Shown here: in pieces, positions 49,241-59,222 of the stretch
Layout: each line of letters begins with the position of its first letter
How positions within the stretch are numbered: the stretch's first letter is position 1
NCBI GenBank assembly: GCA_016840165.1
Contig: JAEOSU010000038.1
Coordinates: 1 to 64,000 of the forward strand
Direction of reading: 5' to 3'
Length of the DNA: 64,000 bases
From: Promethearchaeota archaeon
GTDB taxonomy: Archaea > Asgardarchaeota > Lokiarchaeia > Sigyniarchaeales > SOKP01
Notes under the pieces: model-generated
What the model saw: only the letters and a program-made list of their open reading frames with translations
Told to the model about the DNA's origin: nothing
Database searches by the model: none
Translations under genes and position numbers: made by a program

Positions 49241-50443
49241 TTAGTCATTCTCTTCTTCTTTTTTATCTTTTTCTTCAAAAAATTCTTCGGCTCTCTCTAA
49301 TTCACCTTCTAATAATTCTTTTTCTTTTTGTTTAATTTGCTTTTCTTTTAATTCTAATTCGACTCGAGATAATTCATTTTCCTTTTCTATTAGTTCTTCT
49401 TTTATTTTTAACGCTTCTTCCTTCTTCTCAATTGCTTTTTCTTCAATTTCTTTTTCTCGTAATTCTAGTTCAAGTTTCTTCTTTTTCAGTTCGAAATCCT
49501 TCTTTTTAAGCTCTATCTCTTTATCTAAGATATCAGATTCTTCCTTTTTTATTATTTTTTTAATTTTCTTTGGTAACTCTTCTCTTTTCGCAGGTTTTTC
49601 TATTTCATGATCAATAATATCTTCTTTTATTTTCAATGCTTTTTCTTTTTCTTGAATAAATTGTTCTTCAAGTTGCTTTTCTTTTTCTTCCAATTCTAAT
49701 TTTTTCTTTTGAATTGCAATTTTTTTCTTTTTTAACTCTAATTCTTTATCAGTGATTTCCGTTTCTTCCTGTTCTAAGTCGGATTCTTCTTCTACTATAT
49801 CTTCTATACCATCGACAGAAACTATAGATTTTAAAATCTTATCCGCATTTTCTTTTAGTTCCTTATCTTCCGGGAATTCTTTAACGTAATTAGAAATTAT
49901 TTTTGTTATTAATGATGGTTTATCTTTACCTATAGCAGTTAATGCTTGAATAGCTTTTTTCACTACGAAATCCTTTTCATCACTTAATTTTTCCGTAATC
50001 GCTTTAATCAAATCATCATCTTCAATGTTCAATTCTCCCCCTGCTATAAAAATTAAGAGTTGAAGATCGGCCTCCCTTACATTGGGATCGTCAGAATTTA
50101 ATAAATCTTTACTATAAGGTAAAAATAAGTCACATTCATCTTCACACATTGATTTAAGTAATAGTAGAAACGAATAACGAAGAACTGAGTCTCTTTTTGA
50201 TAAATTTTCTAGCAAGGAAGGAATATCAATGATTAAACGCTCAATTAAGAAACGAAGAACCGTTCTACCTCCATGTAAGAGCATAAGCGTCTCAATGATG
50301 TCTTCAAGACGATCTAAGTAATCTTCATCCGTCGCGTCTCCTAGATAAAGTGCGATAATATTTACGACATCATCAAATCTCTCATCTTTCATGAAATCTT
50401 TTATTTTACTTATTTCAGGATTTTCTTGTTGTTTTTCACTCAA
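49241..50443 (-). CDS. HEAT-like repeat protein with long charged coiled coil
   Basis: 400 residues from TTG 50443, chosen because GAAGGAGAG lies 6 nt upstream; the frame is open to a TTG at 50473, but that region has no ribosome site. Residues ~1-195 are HEAT-like helical hairpins (LLSKRDSVLRYSFLLLLKSM-type, 'DLLNSDDPNVREADLQLLIF', FVVKKAIQALTAIGKD). The C-terminal half is a Lys/Glu coiled coil in two repeats (KELELKKKKIAIQKKKLELE and KEIELKKKDFELKKKKLELE). Probable scaffold. It follows the Cys-containing gene 50464-51393, 20 nt downstream. Confidence 0.7.
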   Translation of the reverse strand: MSEKQQENPEISKIKDFMKDERFDDVVNIIALYLGDATDEDYLDRLEDIIETLMLLHGGRTVLRFLIERLIIDIPSLLENLSKRDSVLRYSFLLLLKSMCEDECDLFLPYSKDLLNSDDPNVREADLQLLIFIAGGELNIEDDDLIKAITEKLSDEKDFVVKKAIQALTAIGKDKPSLITKIISNYVKEFPEDKELKENADKILKSIVSVDGIEDIVEEESDLEQEETEITDKELELKKKKIAIQKKKLELEEKEKQLEEQFIQEKEKALKIKEDIIDHEIEKPAKREELPKKIKKIIKKEESDILDKEIELKKKDFELKKKKLELELREKEIEEKAIEKKEEALKIKEELIEKENELSRVELELKEKQIKQKEKELLEGELERAEEFFEEKDKKEEEND

Positions 50444-50463
50444 TTTTTTCTCTCCTTCATAAT

Positions 50464-51393
50464 TTAAATCCAAATTATATAAAAATCATTATATAAACGA
50501 AATAAAATATTAAACACTAAACGCAAGTCTCGATATCTAATGCCATTTTTTACATCGATATGTAATCTAATTTTTAGGTTTTCCTTTTTATCGATATATA
50601 AATTAATCTCTTTACAAAATTGACTCAAAGCATCCAAATCATTAGCAAAAGTATTCCATAAATATTGATCCTTCTTATTATCATCATTTTCAGGTGGTTC
50701 TTGGCTTGTTCTGTTTAATATATCTTTAGGAATATAAGTTTTAATTTCAACACAATCATCTGGAATAAGATTTCGCTCAATTTCTGGAAAGTATAGAGAG
50801 GTGAATAAATCTGTTAAACCTTTTAATATTTCTAAGTTGGCGATCATCTCCCTATTGGCATTACATAAAGCATACTTTTCATTTAAAAAGATAATGTGTA
50901 TCTTTTCTTCAAATTTAAAAATCAAATAATTTATTTTATTAGTCAAGAAATATTGAAAATCTTCATCTCGATTATTTATTCGATCTTTAAAAATATCAGT
51001 AGCTGCCTTAAAATCCCCTTTCGATAAAAATTTATTTAATTTTCTATAATCTCCATGAAAAAACACGTCTACAAAGTCTATTAAATACAAATACGTATCA
51101 AATGGTTTATAAATTACCGTTTTATTTCGAAAATCACGTTGAATAATATTTTTGTGAACACTATAACAAAATTTCGGTTGATCTTCAAGACTTAATCCAT
51201 TCAATATTCTAAGTTTGAGCAAAAATCTTTTAGAACACATTGGAGAGAGTGTGCATAAAATTCTATCACGCTCACATTCTTCAAAGCATAACTTTTTAAT
51301 TCGGTTATTTAATAATTCTAGCAATTCATCTTTAGTTTTCGAGTCTGATTCCGATGTAATAAACTTATCAATGTGTTCAGGGGTTAACGGCAT
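50464..51393 (-). CDS. Unknown protein with possible zinc-binding cysteine cluster
   Basis: 309 residues, soluble. Near residues 36-53 is a cysteine cluster C-x3-C-x6-C-x5-C (CFEECERDRILCTLSPMC) that could bind zinc or an iron-sulfur cluster. The rest is mixed alpha/beta with no known motif (FVDVFFHGDYRKLNKFLSKG, 'HIIFLNEKYALCNANREMIA'). Operon with the HEAT/coiled-coil gene downstream. Family unknown. Confidence 0.6.
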   Translation of the reverse strand: MPLTPEHIDKFITSESDSKTKDELLELLNNRIKKLCFEECERDRILCTLSPMCSKRFLLKLRILNGLSLEDQPKFCYSVHKNIIQRDFRNKTVIYKPFDTYLYLIDFVDVFFHGDYRKLNKFLSKGDFKAATDIFKDRINNRDEDFQYFLTNKINYLIFKFEEKIHIIFLNEKYALCNANREMIANLEILKGLTDLFTSLYFPEIERNLIPDDCVEIKTYIPKDILNRTSQEPPENDDNKKDQYLWNTFANDLDALSQFCKEINLYIDKKENLKIRLHIDVKNGIRYRDLRLVFNILFRLYNDFYIIWI

Positions 51394-51590
51394 TTCTTGA
51401 AATTTTTTTTCTTTACTATATACATTAGTATTGATCTGATCTAATTGTAATTACTAATTTTTCATTTCATAAATTATTTTATTATCATTTATAATTTCGA
51501 ATTTTGTAAACAAAATATATTAATAAGTGTTTTTTATATTTTTATTAAGAATATTAATAGCGTTCCTAATAAGAAAGCAGAAAGATAAAA

Positions 51591-53099
51591 ATGTTAAGAC
51601 AACTTCACGTTTTTCTCAAAAGTGAGTTATTATTTACTCATACATATGCAATGGCCGTTGGAGATGAAGAGGTAAGTAATGTTAAAAAAGTTCTTGGTTC
51701 TTTTCTTGAGATGCCAATGCCAGGTAAAACATTTCAATTTCCTGGCTCCAATTTTCAAATATTTCATCGAAGCAAGGATAATTTAATATTTATATTCATA
51801 ACCGATTTAATAGACAATAAGGACTATATTGAAAAGATCCTTATTAAAACAATTGACAAATTCCAATCTCTTTTTCCGAACATTGGTTCTATTGAGCATT
51901 CCATATTATCTTCAAATGAATTTCTTGATTTTCTAAATAAAATCCAACATGAAATGCATTCAAAAATAGCACTCATGGGACCCTACAAATCTGGAAAGAC
52001 TTCTCTTTATCAATTACTTAAAGATAATGAAGAACGTGATATTGCAGATTTTGCAAAAGTATCTCTTTTTAATTTAAATAAACTTCAATTTGATTTATGG
52101 GATTTTCAATTACCTGAAAATTATCATGGATTATGGGGCAAATTCATAAAAGGCTCAGATTTAATAATACTCCTATTTGATATCTCAGACTATAATTTGA
52201 AGGTAATAGAACATTTTTTACAGTTATATAATCAAGAAAGTAAGCTTTCAAGACTTTTAATTCTAGGGAATAAGGCTGATTTAATTAATGAAGAGGAAAT
52301 AAAACTAACTTCTAATTTATTAAAAATAGGTAAATATCAAACGATATCTTTGAAACAAACTGATGCTGAACAAAAACTAAAAGAACTCATCGGGCAAAGC
52401 TTAAGGTTAAAAAAAGGATTACCAGATAAATTTAACATTTTAATCAAAGAAGCTGAACAAATAGAAAATGATAGAAATTATGTATTAGCAATAGCAAAAT
52501 ACAAAGAATTAATCAAGATTTGTAATGAATATCAAGACTTTCTTTATATCTCCGGATTTAAAGATAAAGTTGAGCAACTTACTGAAAAACTAGAAAAAGA
52601 TAAAAAATTTAGACGTCAACAAGGAATTAAGCTTAAATTTGAGATTCCAAACCAAATTAAATTCCATCAAAAAGTTAGTGTCAAACCACTTCCTAGTGAA
52701 GGCCCACAAGAATTAATAAAACCAGTTCCTCCCAAAAAAGGTTTTATTGAAATGCCTCTTGAGGGTACATATAAGAAAAAGAAATTAGAAAACCTTACCT
52801 TGTTTACTCAAGAGGATAAAGAAGAGGCGGAAAAAAAGGAGTTCTTAGAACCAGAGGATATTAGTTTCGATATAAAACTAAAAGCTCCCGAAGAGAAAGA
52901 GCTTTCTATTGAAAAGGAGATCTCGAGTTCGGAATTTCCTAAAAAATTACAAACTCTTATTATAAAAAATGGAAGCTCTCTTAGCTTAAATTTATGTGAA
53001 CATCTTATAAAAGAATTAAAGAAAACGCTCGATAGGCCATTAACCATAGAGGATGTTGAAACCGCGGCGAAAATTTTTGTCAATCAAGAGAATCTATAA
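51591..53099 (+). CDS. Longin-domain small GTPase with C-terminal extension
   Basis: 502 residues. N-terminal ~100 residues look like a longin domain (QLHVFLKSELLFTHTY, 'FHRSKDNLIFIFITDLIDNK'). A Ras-like G domain follows (about 124-260): G1 GPYKSGKTS (130-138), G3 position LWDFQLP (W170-D171, without the usual Gly-Gly/Gln), G4 NKAD (227-230), and a weak G5. The loss of DxxG suggests slow or altered GTP hydrolysis. Residues 265-330 form a TPR-like helical hairpin and ~330-450 a low-complexity Lys/Glu linker, with a short helical C-terminus. Related in layout to eukaryotic longin-GTPase pairs (SRbeta, Rag with roadblock partners). Confidence 0.85.
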   Translation: MLRQLHVFLKSELLFTHTYAMAVGDEEVSNVKKVLGSFLEMPMPGKTFQFPGSNFQIFHRSKDNLIFIFITDLIDNKDYIEKILIKTIDKFQSLFPNIGSIEHSILSSNEFLDFLNKIQHEMHSKIALMGPYKSGKTSLYQLLKDNEERDIADFAKVSLFNLNKLQFDLWDFQLPENYHGLWGKFIKGSDLIILLFDISDYNLKVIEHFLQLYNQESKLSRLLILGNKADLINEEEIKLTSNLLKIGKYQTISLKQTDAEQKLKELIGQSLRLKKGLPDKFNILIKEAEQIENDRNYVLAIAKYKELIKICNEYQDFLYISGFKDKVEQLTEKLEKDKKFRRQQGIKLKFEIPNQIKFHQKVSVKPLPSEGPQELIKPVPPKKGFIEMPLEGTYKKKKLENLTLFTQEDKEEAEKKEFLEPEDISFDIKLKAPEEKELSIEKEISSSEFPKKLQTLIIKNGSSLSLNLCEHLIKELKKTLDRPLTIEDVETAAKIFVNQENL

Positions 53100-53118
53100 A
53101 TACATTCAAATTTAAACA

Positions 53119-54612
53119 TTAAAAGATAGAAATTAACATTCTATAGTAATTTGGTAAAAAAACATACATTATTGTGTTTCCTATCAGGAAAATGATTAAT
53201 AATATTGCAATTAAATTCACAAATTTATATTTTAATTTTGGTGTTGAATCTTTCTCTAAATAGGAACTGTTTTTACTTATGTAAACCTGAATAAAAAAGT
53301 GAGATGTGTAGAGAAGATTTATTAGAACTGAGATTATAAAAAAACTTATTGCGATAATATACACCAAGCTTATCAGCGAATTAATCAAGAGGAATGCAAC
53401 CTCAAAATAGAAAAGGATAAAATAAATAAAGATTAAACTAACTGGAAATATCAATAATACACCAGAGAGAAATAATAACAATCCAAAAAATTTGTTATTT
53501 TTCCAAAAATTACCTAAGAACCTCACATTATCTTCATAAGATACATTCGCTACTTGTAGAAATGAATAAGACAGTAATAACTTAATAATGATTAAATTTG
53601 CATATAGAAAACCTAATAAATTTAGCATATCACCACTATAAGACTCAGGGAACAGAGAAAAAATCATGAATAAAAATAGAACTAGATTAGAGTCACTTAT
53701 TATGCTATAACCTATTATCTTTTTAGTTGAATAAGTAAATCCATCTTGAGATGTATATAACTCCAAAATAATATAATAAATAGCGATGACTATACCTGTA
53801 CCTGAAAAAATTAAACTTATAAAAATAGTAATAAAATTAAGCAGACTAATAGCATGCAATATTCGTATAATGCTAACTAATGTTATGAAATTAAAAGCCA
53901 TATAAATGATTAAATGGAAAAAATTAATTTCCTGAAAATACAGTTTAAGATGAAAAACATAAAAGGGAAAAAATCCGCATGCTATGCCCATTCCAAGTAT
54001 TAACAATATCGCTACGATAGTACCAGCGATATCGGATGTTATAATAGCCCCGATATTATAAATCTGTATTGTGCCGGTATTAAAGTAATAGATTAATGCT
54101 GCTAATATGAGTAGGATAATGCTTAGAACACAAGCTAAGAAATAAGTCTTTAATAGGTTAAACTCTTTCTTAAACTCTCCAAAATAAAAAATCATCCCTA
54201 CCAGCATTGAGGTCAAGATAAAAAATGCGATTAAAGTTAAGAAATTGATACTGATAACCATACCTATAAGTGATAAAAAAATCAGTAATGAAAATGTATC
54301 AAATAAATAGGCATTTGGATACTCTTCTGAAGTAAACTTGATAAAAATTGAAAAAATGACTTGAAAGAGGAAAATAATTCCCATTAGGATATATTGATTT
54401 GAGGAAAAGAGAATATTGAATATGGATTCTTGATGGGGAAAAAGAAGATTAAGTACGATAAGTATTAAAGTTATGATTAGATTTACAGATGATAAAATTA
54501 AGTGAATAGTTTTACGAATTTCATAAGTTTTTACCACCAGCATTAATAATGCTCCAGCCAATAATAGAATAGCGGGAATTATTGCTATGAAAAGAAATAT
54601 TGGAATGGTCAA
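53119..54612 (-). CDS. Orphan NuoN/MrpD-like antiporter-type membrane subunit
   Basis: 497 residues, about fourteen membrane helices, TTG start with GGTGATT upstream. Complex-I/Mrp antiporter (Proton_antipo_M) signs are degenerate: 'GMGIACGFFPFYVFHLKLYF' in place of the usual GxxPFHxWLPDAH, and 'KKIIGYSIISDSNLVLFLFM' matching the AYSS-type helix. No other nuo, fpo, mbh or mrp subunit is next to it. Either a lone ion-translocating subunit or a divergent membrane carrier. Confidence 0.72.
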   Translation of the reverse strand: MTIPIFLFIAIIPAILLLAGALLMLVVKTYEIRKTIHLILSSVNLIITLILIVLNLLFPHQESIFNILFSSNQYILMGIIFLFQVIFSIFIKFTSEEYPNAYLFDTFSLLIFLSLIGMVISINFLTLIAFFILTSMLVGMIFYFGEFKKEFNLLKTYFLACVLSIILLILAALIYYFNTGTIQIYNIGAIITSDIAGTIVAILLILGMGIACGFFPFYVFHLKLYFQEINFFHLIIYMAFNFITLVSIIRILHAISLLNFITIFISLIFSGTGIVIAIYYIILELYTSQDGFTYSTKKIIGYSIISDSNLVLFLFMIFSLFPESYSGDMLNLLGFLYANLIIIKLLLSYSFLQVANVSYEDNVRFLGNFWKNNKFFGLLLFLSGVLLIFPVSLIFIYFILFYFEVAFLLINSLISLVYIIAISFFIISVLINLLYTSHFFIQVYISKNSSYLEKDSTPKLKYKFVNLIAILLIIFLIGNTIMYVFLPNYYRMLISIF

Positions 54613-54781
54613 GTTAAATCACCAATGTTATGATCAATTTTCTCTTTAGATTGAGAGTTTTCTCACGATCGTTATAGCACGATTGATTTAATATTAAATA
54701 ACTTTCGAAATTTAATAAATTTAATAATAACTCTTTAAATTAATTAATATTAAATTTTCTAATAATTAATTCAAAAGAAGT

Positions 54782-56281
54782 ATGATGAATGCAATTAATC
54801 AATTAAAAGAAGAGTTCACTGAAATTAGACGACTTCAGTATATCACAGCTCTATTAGGGTGGGATACCCAAGTCAATTTACCTCCAGGTTCATATAAAGG
54901 ACGATCAGAGCAAGTTTCAATTATGGAAAAGATTACCCATGAAAAGCTAATTTCTGAAAAAATTGGTAAACTAATTTCAGAATGTGAAAAAATATCTGAT
55001 TTAGATACAATAGACTCTGCTATGGTAAGAGAAGCAAGAAGACTATATGATCATGAAGTAAAAATCCCTACAGAACTCGTTATAGAAATAGCGAAAACAA
55101 GTATATTAAGTCATCAAGCTTGGGAAAAGGCAAAAGAAAAGAGTGATTTTTCTATATTTGAGCCGTTACTTTCAAAAATGATTGAGCTTGAAATCGAAGT
55201 AGCAAAAAAATTGGATACTGGACCTACATTATATTCCACATTAATAGATTTATATGAACCGGGTGCTACTTATAGCTGGATTAAATCTGTTTTTGATGGA
55301 TTGAAACCGAGACTCGTAAGTATTATAGATAAGTTAACTTCTTCTAATGATAAACCAAACTTTTCAATACTGACTCGAAAATATGATCCTAAAAAGCAAT
55401 GGGATTTTAGTGTTGAGGTTGTAAAGAAACTACAATTTGATACTAATTTCGGACGACAAGATAAATCAGTACATCCTTTTACGACAACATTATCTTCAAC
55501 TGATACTCGAATAACTACTCGAATAAATGAAAATTTCTTCTCCCCAGGTATATTCGGTTCAATTCATGAATGTGGTCATGCTCTTTATGAAATGGGCTTT
55601 AAAAAAGAAATTCACGATACAATATTGGCTGATGGAGCATCAATGGGAATCCACGAATCCCAATCACGGATGTATGAGAATATAATCGGGAGAAGTAAAG
55701 AATTTTGGACTCATTTCTTTCCAATTCTTAAAAATAATTATTTTAAAGATACATTGAAAGATGTTAATTTAGATGAATTTCACCGAGCTATTAATACTGT
55801 ACAACCTTCATTCATCCGAGTTGAGGCTGATGAAGTTACTTATGCTTTACATATAATCCTTCGATTTGAAATCGAGCATGACATCATTGAAGGTAAAATT
55901 GAGAGTGCAGAGATCCCGACAATTTGGAATGAAAAGTTCGAAAAACTATTTGGCCTTCAGGTTATGAAAGATTCTGATGGAATGCTTCAAGATGTTCATT
56001 GGTCTGGTGGAGCCTTCGGCTATTTCCCTACATATGCACTAGGGAATCTATATGGCGCACAAATTTATTCAGATGCTTTGAGAAAACACCCTTCTTTACC
56101 TGAAGACTACAAAAAAGGAGATTTTACAAACATTTTAGCCTACCTAAGAGAAAATGTACATCAACATGGAAAGATATATCAACCACGAGACTTAGTAAAA
56201 AGAATAACTAATGAGGATTTAAACCCCGATTACTTTATAGAATATATTGAGAATAAATTTTATCCAATCTACAAAATTTAA
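54782..56281 (+). CDS. M32-family (Taq-type) metallocarboxypeptidase
   Basis: 499 residues, the usual size of carboxypeptidase Taq. Zinc motif HECGH (His262, Glu263, His266) with the downstream zinc-ligand Glu in HESQSRMYEN, DPKKQWDFS, and the conserved 'HPFTTTLSSTDTRITTRINE' and IRVEADEVTYALH. Cytoplasmic removal of C-terminal residues from peptides. Single gene. Confidence 0.95.
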   Translation: MMNAINQLKEEFTEIRRLQYITALLGWDTQVNLPPGSYKGRSEQVSIMEKITHEKLISEKIGKLISECEKISDLDTIDSAMVREARRLYDHEVKIPTELVIEIAKTSILSHQAWEKAKEKSDFSIFEPLLSKMIELEIEVAKKLDTGPTLYSTLIDLYEPGATYSWIKSVFDGLKPRLVSIIDKLTSSNDKPNFSILTRKYDPKKQWDFSVEVVKKLQFDTNFGRQDKSVHPFTTTLSSTDTRITTRINENFFSPGIFGSIHECGHALYEMGFKKEIHDTILADGASMGIHESQSRMYENIIGRSKEFWTHFFPILKNNYFKDTLKDVNLDEFHRAINTVQPSFIRVEADEVTYALHIILRFEIEHDIIEGKIESAEIPTIWNEKFEKLFGLQVMKDSDGMLQDVHWSGGAFGYFPTYALGNLYGAQIYSDALRKHPSLPEDYKKGDFTNILAYLRENVHQHGKIYQPRDLVKRITNEDLNPDYFIEYIENKFYPIYKI

Positions 56282-56391
56282 CTCTTTTTTATTTTTTTAA
56301 ATTTAAAAATTGAATATTGATGAATTTAGATACTAAAAGGTATGCTGAAAAATTATTAATTCTATTAGGTAATAAAATTTTTCAAATATAT

Positions 56392-57054
56392 TTAGAATTC
56401 CTTGCGTATGAATAAAAATGATGAAATTGAAAGTAAGGATATAGGAATCGCGATTCCTATAACAGCTGCAAAAATAAACGGGTTTATGATATTAATAAAT
56501 AATACTGGTAAAATGGAAAGTGCCGAGAGTTGATTACCAAGATATACAGATAAAATTGCTGCAACAGGAACCGAAGAAATGGTAATCCCAAATAACAGCC
56601 CAATCGAACATGAGATTGCAATTGCCGCTAAACTTATAGCTAAAGATTCAAAAAGAGTAATTATCACCCCCTCTGTTAACCCACCAATCGTTATATAATC
56701 AATAATTAACCCTAAAGTTAGAGAGATGATAATAGCAATGACCAAACAAAAATATACAGCTATAAACTTTGCAATTAAAATAGTTATGCGGTTTATAGGT
56801 CTAATAAGGAATAAATCATATACTTTCTGAGTGATTTCACTCGTTAATGAAGTACTAAGCATTGCAGAAGCAAGGGTTCCCCCTATTGTTGAAACTACAA
56901 TTGATACAAGAACGGAAAAGGGGAATTCCTCCATATCAGGCTGAAAAAAATGCATAAGAATAGTCAATATAGGTAGACCAACCCATAATACAATCATAAC
57001 TTTGGATTTATAAAACCCACGCAATTCATCGAAAAATAGTATAAAGAATTTCAA
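56392..57054 (-). CDS. ABC-2-type transporter permease
   Basis: 220 residues, six membrane helices, TTG start overlapping the ATPase stop by 4 nt (TTGA). The segment 'AMLSTSLTSEITQKVYDLFL' and RPINRITILIAKF match ABC-2/NatB-like permeases. With the ATPase 57051 it forms a two-component exporter, cargo unknown. Confidence 0.88.
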   Translation of the reverse strand: MKFFILFFDELRGFYKSKVMIVLWVGLPILTILMHFFQPDMEEFPFSVLVSIVVSTIGGTLASAMLSTSLTSEITQKVYDLFLIRPINRITILIAKFIAVYFCLVIAIIISLTLGLIIDYITIGGLTEGVIITLFESLAISLAAIAISCSIGLLFGITISSVPVAAILSVYLGNQLSALSILPVLFINIINPFIFAAVIGIAIPISLLSISSFLFIRKEF

Positions 57055-58061
57055 TGCATATCACCACTTATATAATTTAAATAAACTTTTTCAAGAGATG
57101 GTTTTAAAAATCTGAAGCTTCTGATATAACATTTTTGTTGAAAAATACTTCCTAAAATTTTATGGGAAATTTCATCAAGATCTGCTTCAGGATGTAAATA
57201 AAGCAATTGTTTTAGGTTGGACGCTACTTCAATTTTCTCGATTTCTTCAATATTTTCTAAATCTTTACAAATGTGTCCCTCTTTAGCATAAATTATTTCG
57301 ATAATTTTTCCTACTTGGAATTGTTCCTGCAATTCAGTGGGAGTCCCAATCTTCATAATTTCACCCTGGTTTAAAATCCCTATTTTATTTGCAATATCTT
57401 CTACATCATTAAGGATGTGGGATGAAAACAAAATTGTAATTTCTTTCTTAGCTAAAGCCTTTATAAGCGATTTAATCTGAAATCTGCTAGCAGGATCTAA
57501 GCCAGAGAGCGGTTCATCTAAAATAAGTATTTTAGGTAAATTCAATAGAGCTTGTGCTAAGCGAAGTTTCTGGATCATGCCACTTGAAAGATGTTTAACT
57601 TTTTTTTCTTTAAACTCATAAAGACCCACGAAGCTTAACAGGGAATCGATTCTATTTTTAAGTTTGATTTTATCTATCCCTGAAAGCCTTCCAAACGTAT
57701 ATAAGGCATGATTGACTGTTCGCCAAGTTTGAAATCCTGTATCTTGTGGATGATAACCTAATATTTTAAATAAGTTATTCTGCTTTTTTGATATTAATTT
57801 ACTGTTTATTAAATAATTTCCTGAATAGTCCTTGATTAATCCTACCATAATCTTAATAGTTGTAGTTTTCCCAGCACCATTAGGACCTATATAGCCAAAT
57901 ATATCCCCCCTTTTTATCTCTAGAGAAACATTTTTTAATGCAGTTATGGTTTTGTATTTTTTAAAAATATTTTGAAACTTTAGATCTTGAAATGTGTTCT
58001 CCTCTAAGTCCTCTTCATATTCATCAAGAAAATTATCTAAATTCCTTGTTTCAAGTGCCAT
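57051..58061 (-). CDS. ABC transporter ATP-binding protein
   Basis: 336 residues. Walker A GPNGAGKTTT, Q-loop 'YHPQDTGFQT', signature LSSGMIQKLRLAQALL, Walker B ILILDEPLSGLDP and switch His in FSSHILND. A short acidic N-terminal extension (~35 residues, YEEDLEENTF) and a C-terminal regulatory part of ~90 residues. Pairs with the permease at 56392. Confidence 0.95.
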   Translation of the reverse strand: MALETRNLDNFLDEYEEDLEENTFQDLKFQNIFKKYKTITALKNVSLEIKRGDIFGYIGPNGAGKTTTIKIMVGLIKDYSGNYLINSKLISKKQNNLFKILGYHPQDTGFQTWRTVNHALYTFGRLSGIDKIKLKNRIDSLLSFVGLYEFKEKKVKHLSSGMIQKLRLAQALLNLPKILILDEPLSGLDPASRFQIKSLIKALAKKEITILFSSHILNDVEDIANKIGILNQGEIMKIGTPTELQEQFQVGKIIEIIYAKEGHICKDLENIEEIEKIEVASNLKQLLYLHPEADLDEISHKILGSIFQQKCYIRSFRFLKPSLEKVYLNYISGDMH

Positions 58062-58219
58062 ATTTAGTTTATACTTTTCTAATTGGTATATACATTTTAA
58101 ATATTACAAATAAACATGATTTATAATATTTTTTTAAAGATTTGAGAATTCAAACTCAGATTTATATATATATCCTTTTATAGTTTATTAAATTATTAAT
58201 GCTTTAATTAAAATTAATT

Positions 58220-59206
58220 ATGTTTGTTTCAGAAATCAACATTAAACTTGGTATACTAGGGCTTTGGTCTTCTGGTAAAACTTCAATGGTGAACTTGTTC
58301 CTCAATAAGGAGTTTCCCGATATCTATATCCCTACAATTGGATCTAATATTGTCAGAAAAGAATATCAATTAGAAAATTATCAAATTAGAATTAATATTT
58401 GGGATGTGGGTGGACAAAAAAGTTTTAATCCTCTCAATCCCGCATACTTCAGTAATTTGGATATAGTATTTCTTGTATTTGATTTATCTAATTTAAAAGA
58501 AACTCTTGTAGAATTAAAAAAGACCTATTTAAAATCGTTAAATAAATTATCTCCAGATTCTATTCGATTTTTAATTGGAAATAAATCGGATCTTATAAAA
58601 CCCGAAGATTCTGATATTTTACTCAATAATATTAGACAATATGGAATTGAGGGTATACCAATAATTTTTGTATCAGCAAAAACTCGCGATAATCTTACAG
58701 AAGCATTTGAATTAATAATCTTTGAATTTCTCAAAAAATTGGAAAATGAAAGCAAAAAACAACAGATCCAAGGATTAAGCGAAGAATTTTTACATAATTT
58801 AGGAAAAAATGAAGAAAATTTGTATAACTTACTAATTAATTTAGATGAAGTAGACTCTACGAGTATATATCAAAAAATTAGTCCTCAAATAGTTAAAAGA
58901 GTAATAAAAACAAAGGATAGAAAAGAAGAAATTAGGAAAAAAGAATTAGAGCCTACTATTAGTTTTCCTGAAGAGTTTTTTATTGTTGATAAAATTAAAT
59001 CGAATGTAATGAAATTATTTTATAATAATTTAAATTCGGTTCAAGAGTTAATTTTAAGTTTAAAGAGTACTCCAATTGATTATTTAATTAACAGAATCGA
59101 TCTTGTTAATGATGAACTCAATGGAATAAAAGATGATTTTGAGCTCAAACTGAATTCACTCTTTAACTTGAGAAAAAAAGGATTAGATTCGTATAAAAAC
59201 GACTAA
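58220..59206 (+). CDS. Ras/Arf-like small GTPase with C-terminal extension
   Basis: 328 residues. Complete G domain in the first ~175: G1 GLWSSGKTS (14-22), G2 Thr in YIPTIGSN, G3 WDVGGQ (61-66; the Gln needed for hydrolysis is Gln66), G4 NKSD (121-124) and G5 SAK (152-154). WDVGGQ is Arf-like. A further ~150 residues are helical and charged, with a possible coiled coil at the end. No lipid-modification box. This type of GTPase is abundant in Asgard archaea. The coiled-coil gene 59223 starts 16 nt after its stop and is probably its partner. Confidence 0.93.
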   Translation: MFVSEINIKLGILGLWSSGKTSMVNLFLNKEFPDIYIPTIGSNIVRKEYQLENYQIRINIWDVGGQKSFNPLNPAYFSNLDIVFLVFDLSNLKETLVELKKTYLKSLNKLSPDSIRFLIGNKSDLIKPEDSDILLNNIRQYGIEGIPIIFVSAKTRDNLTEAFELIIFEFLKKLENESKKQQIQGLSEEFLHNLGKNEENLYNLLINLDEVDSTSIYQKISPQIVKRVIKTKDRKEEIRKKELEPTISFPEEFFIVDKIKSNVMKLFYNNLNSVQELILSLKSTPIDYLINRIDLVNDELNGIKDDFELKLNSLFNLRKKGLDSYKND

Positions 59207-59209
59207 ATT

Positions 59210-59216
59210 GAGGTGA
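59210..59216 (+). promoter_or_regulatory. Shine-Dalgarno GAGGTGA before an AUU start
   Basis: GAGGTGA pairs with the archaeal 16S 3' end. It is followed by AATAAA and then ATT at 59223, with no ATG, GTG or TTG near. A stop (TGA 59214-59216) closes the frame just upstream. This decides the start of the coiled-coil gene. Confidence 0.6.
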
Positions 59217-59222
59217 AATAAA

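Noticed and set aside
56320..56415. 31-codon frame MNLDTKRYAEKLL between carboxypeptidase and permease
   Set aside because: Too short, overlaps the permease 3' end on the other strand, no ribosome site or homologue in the window.
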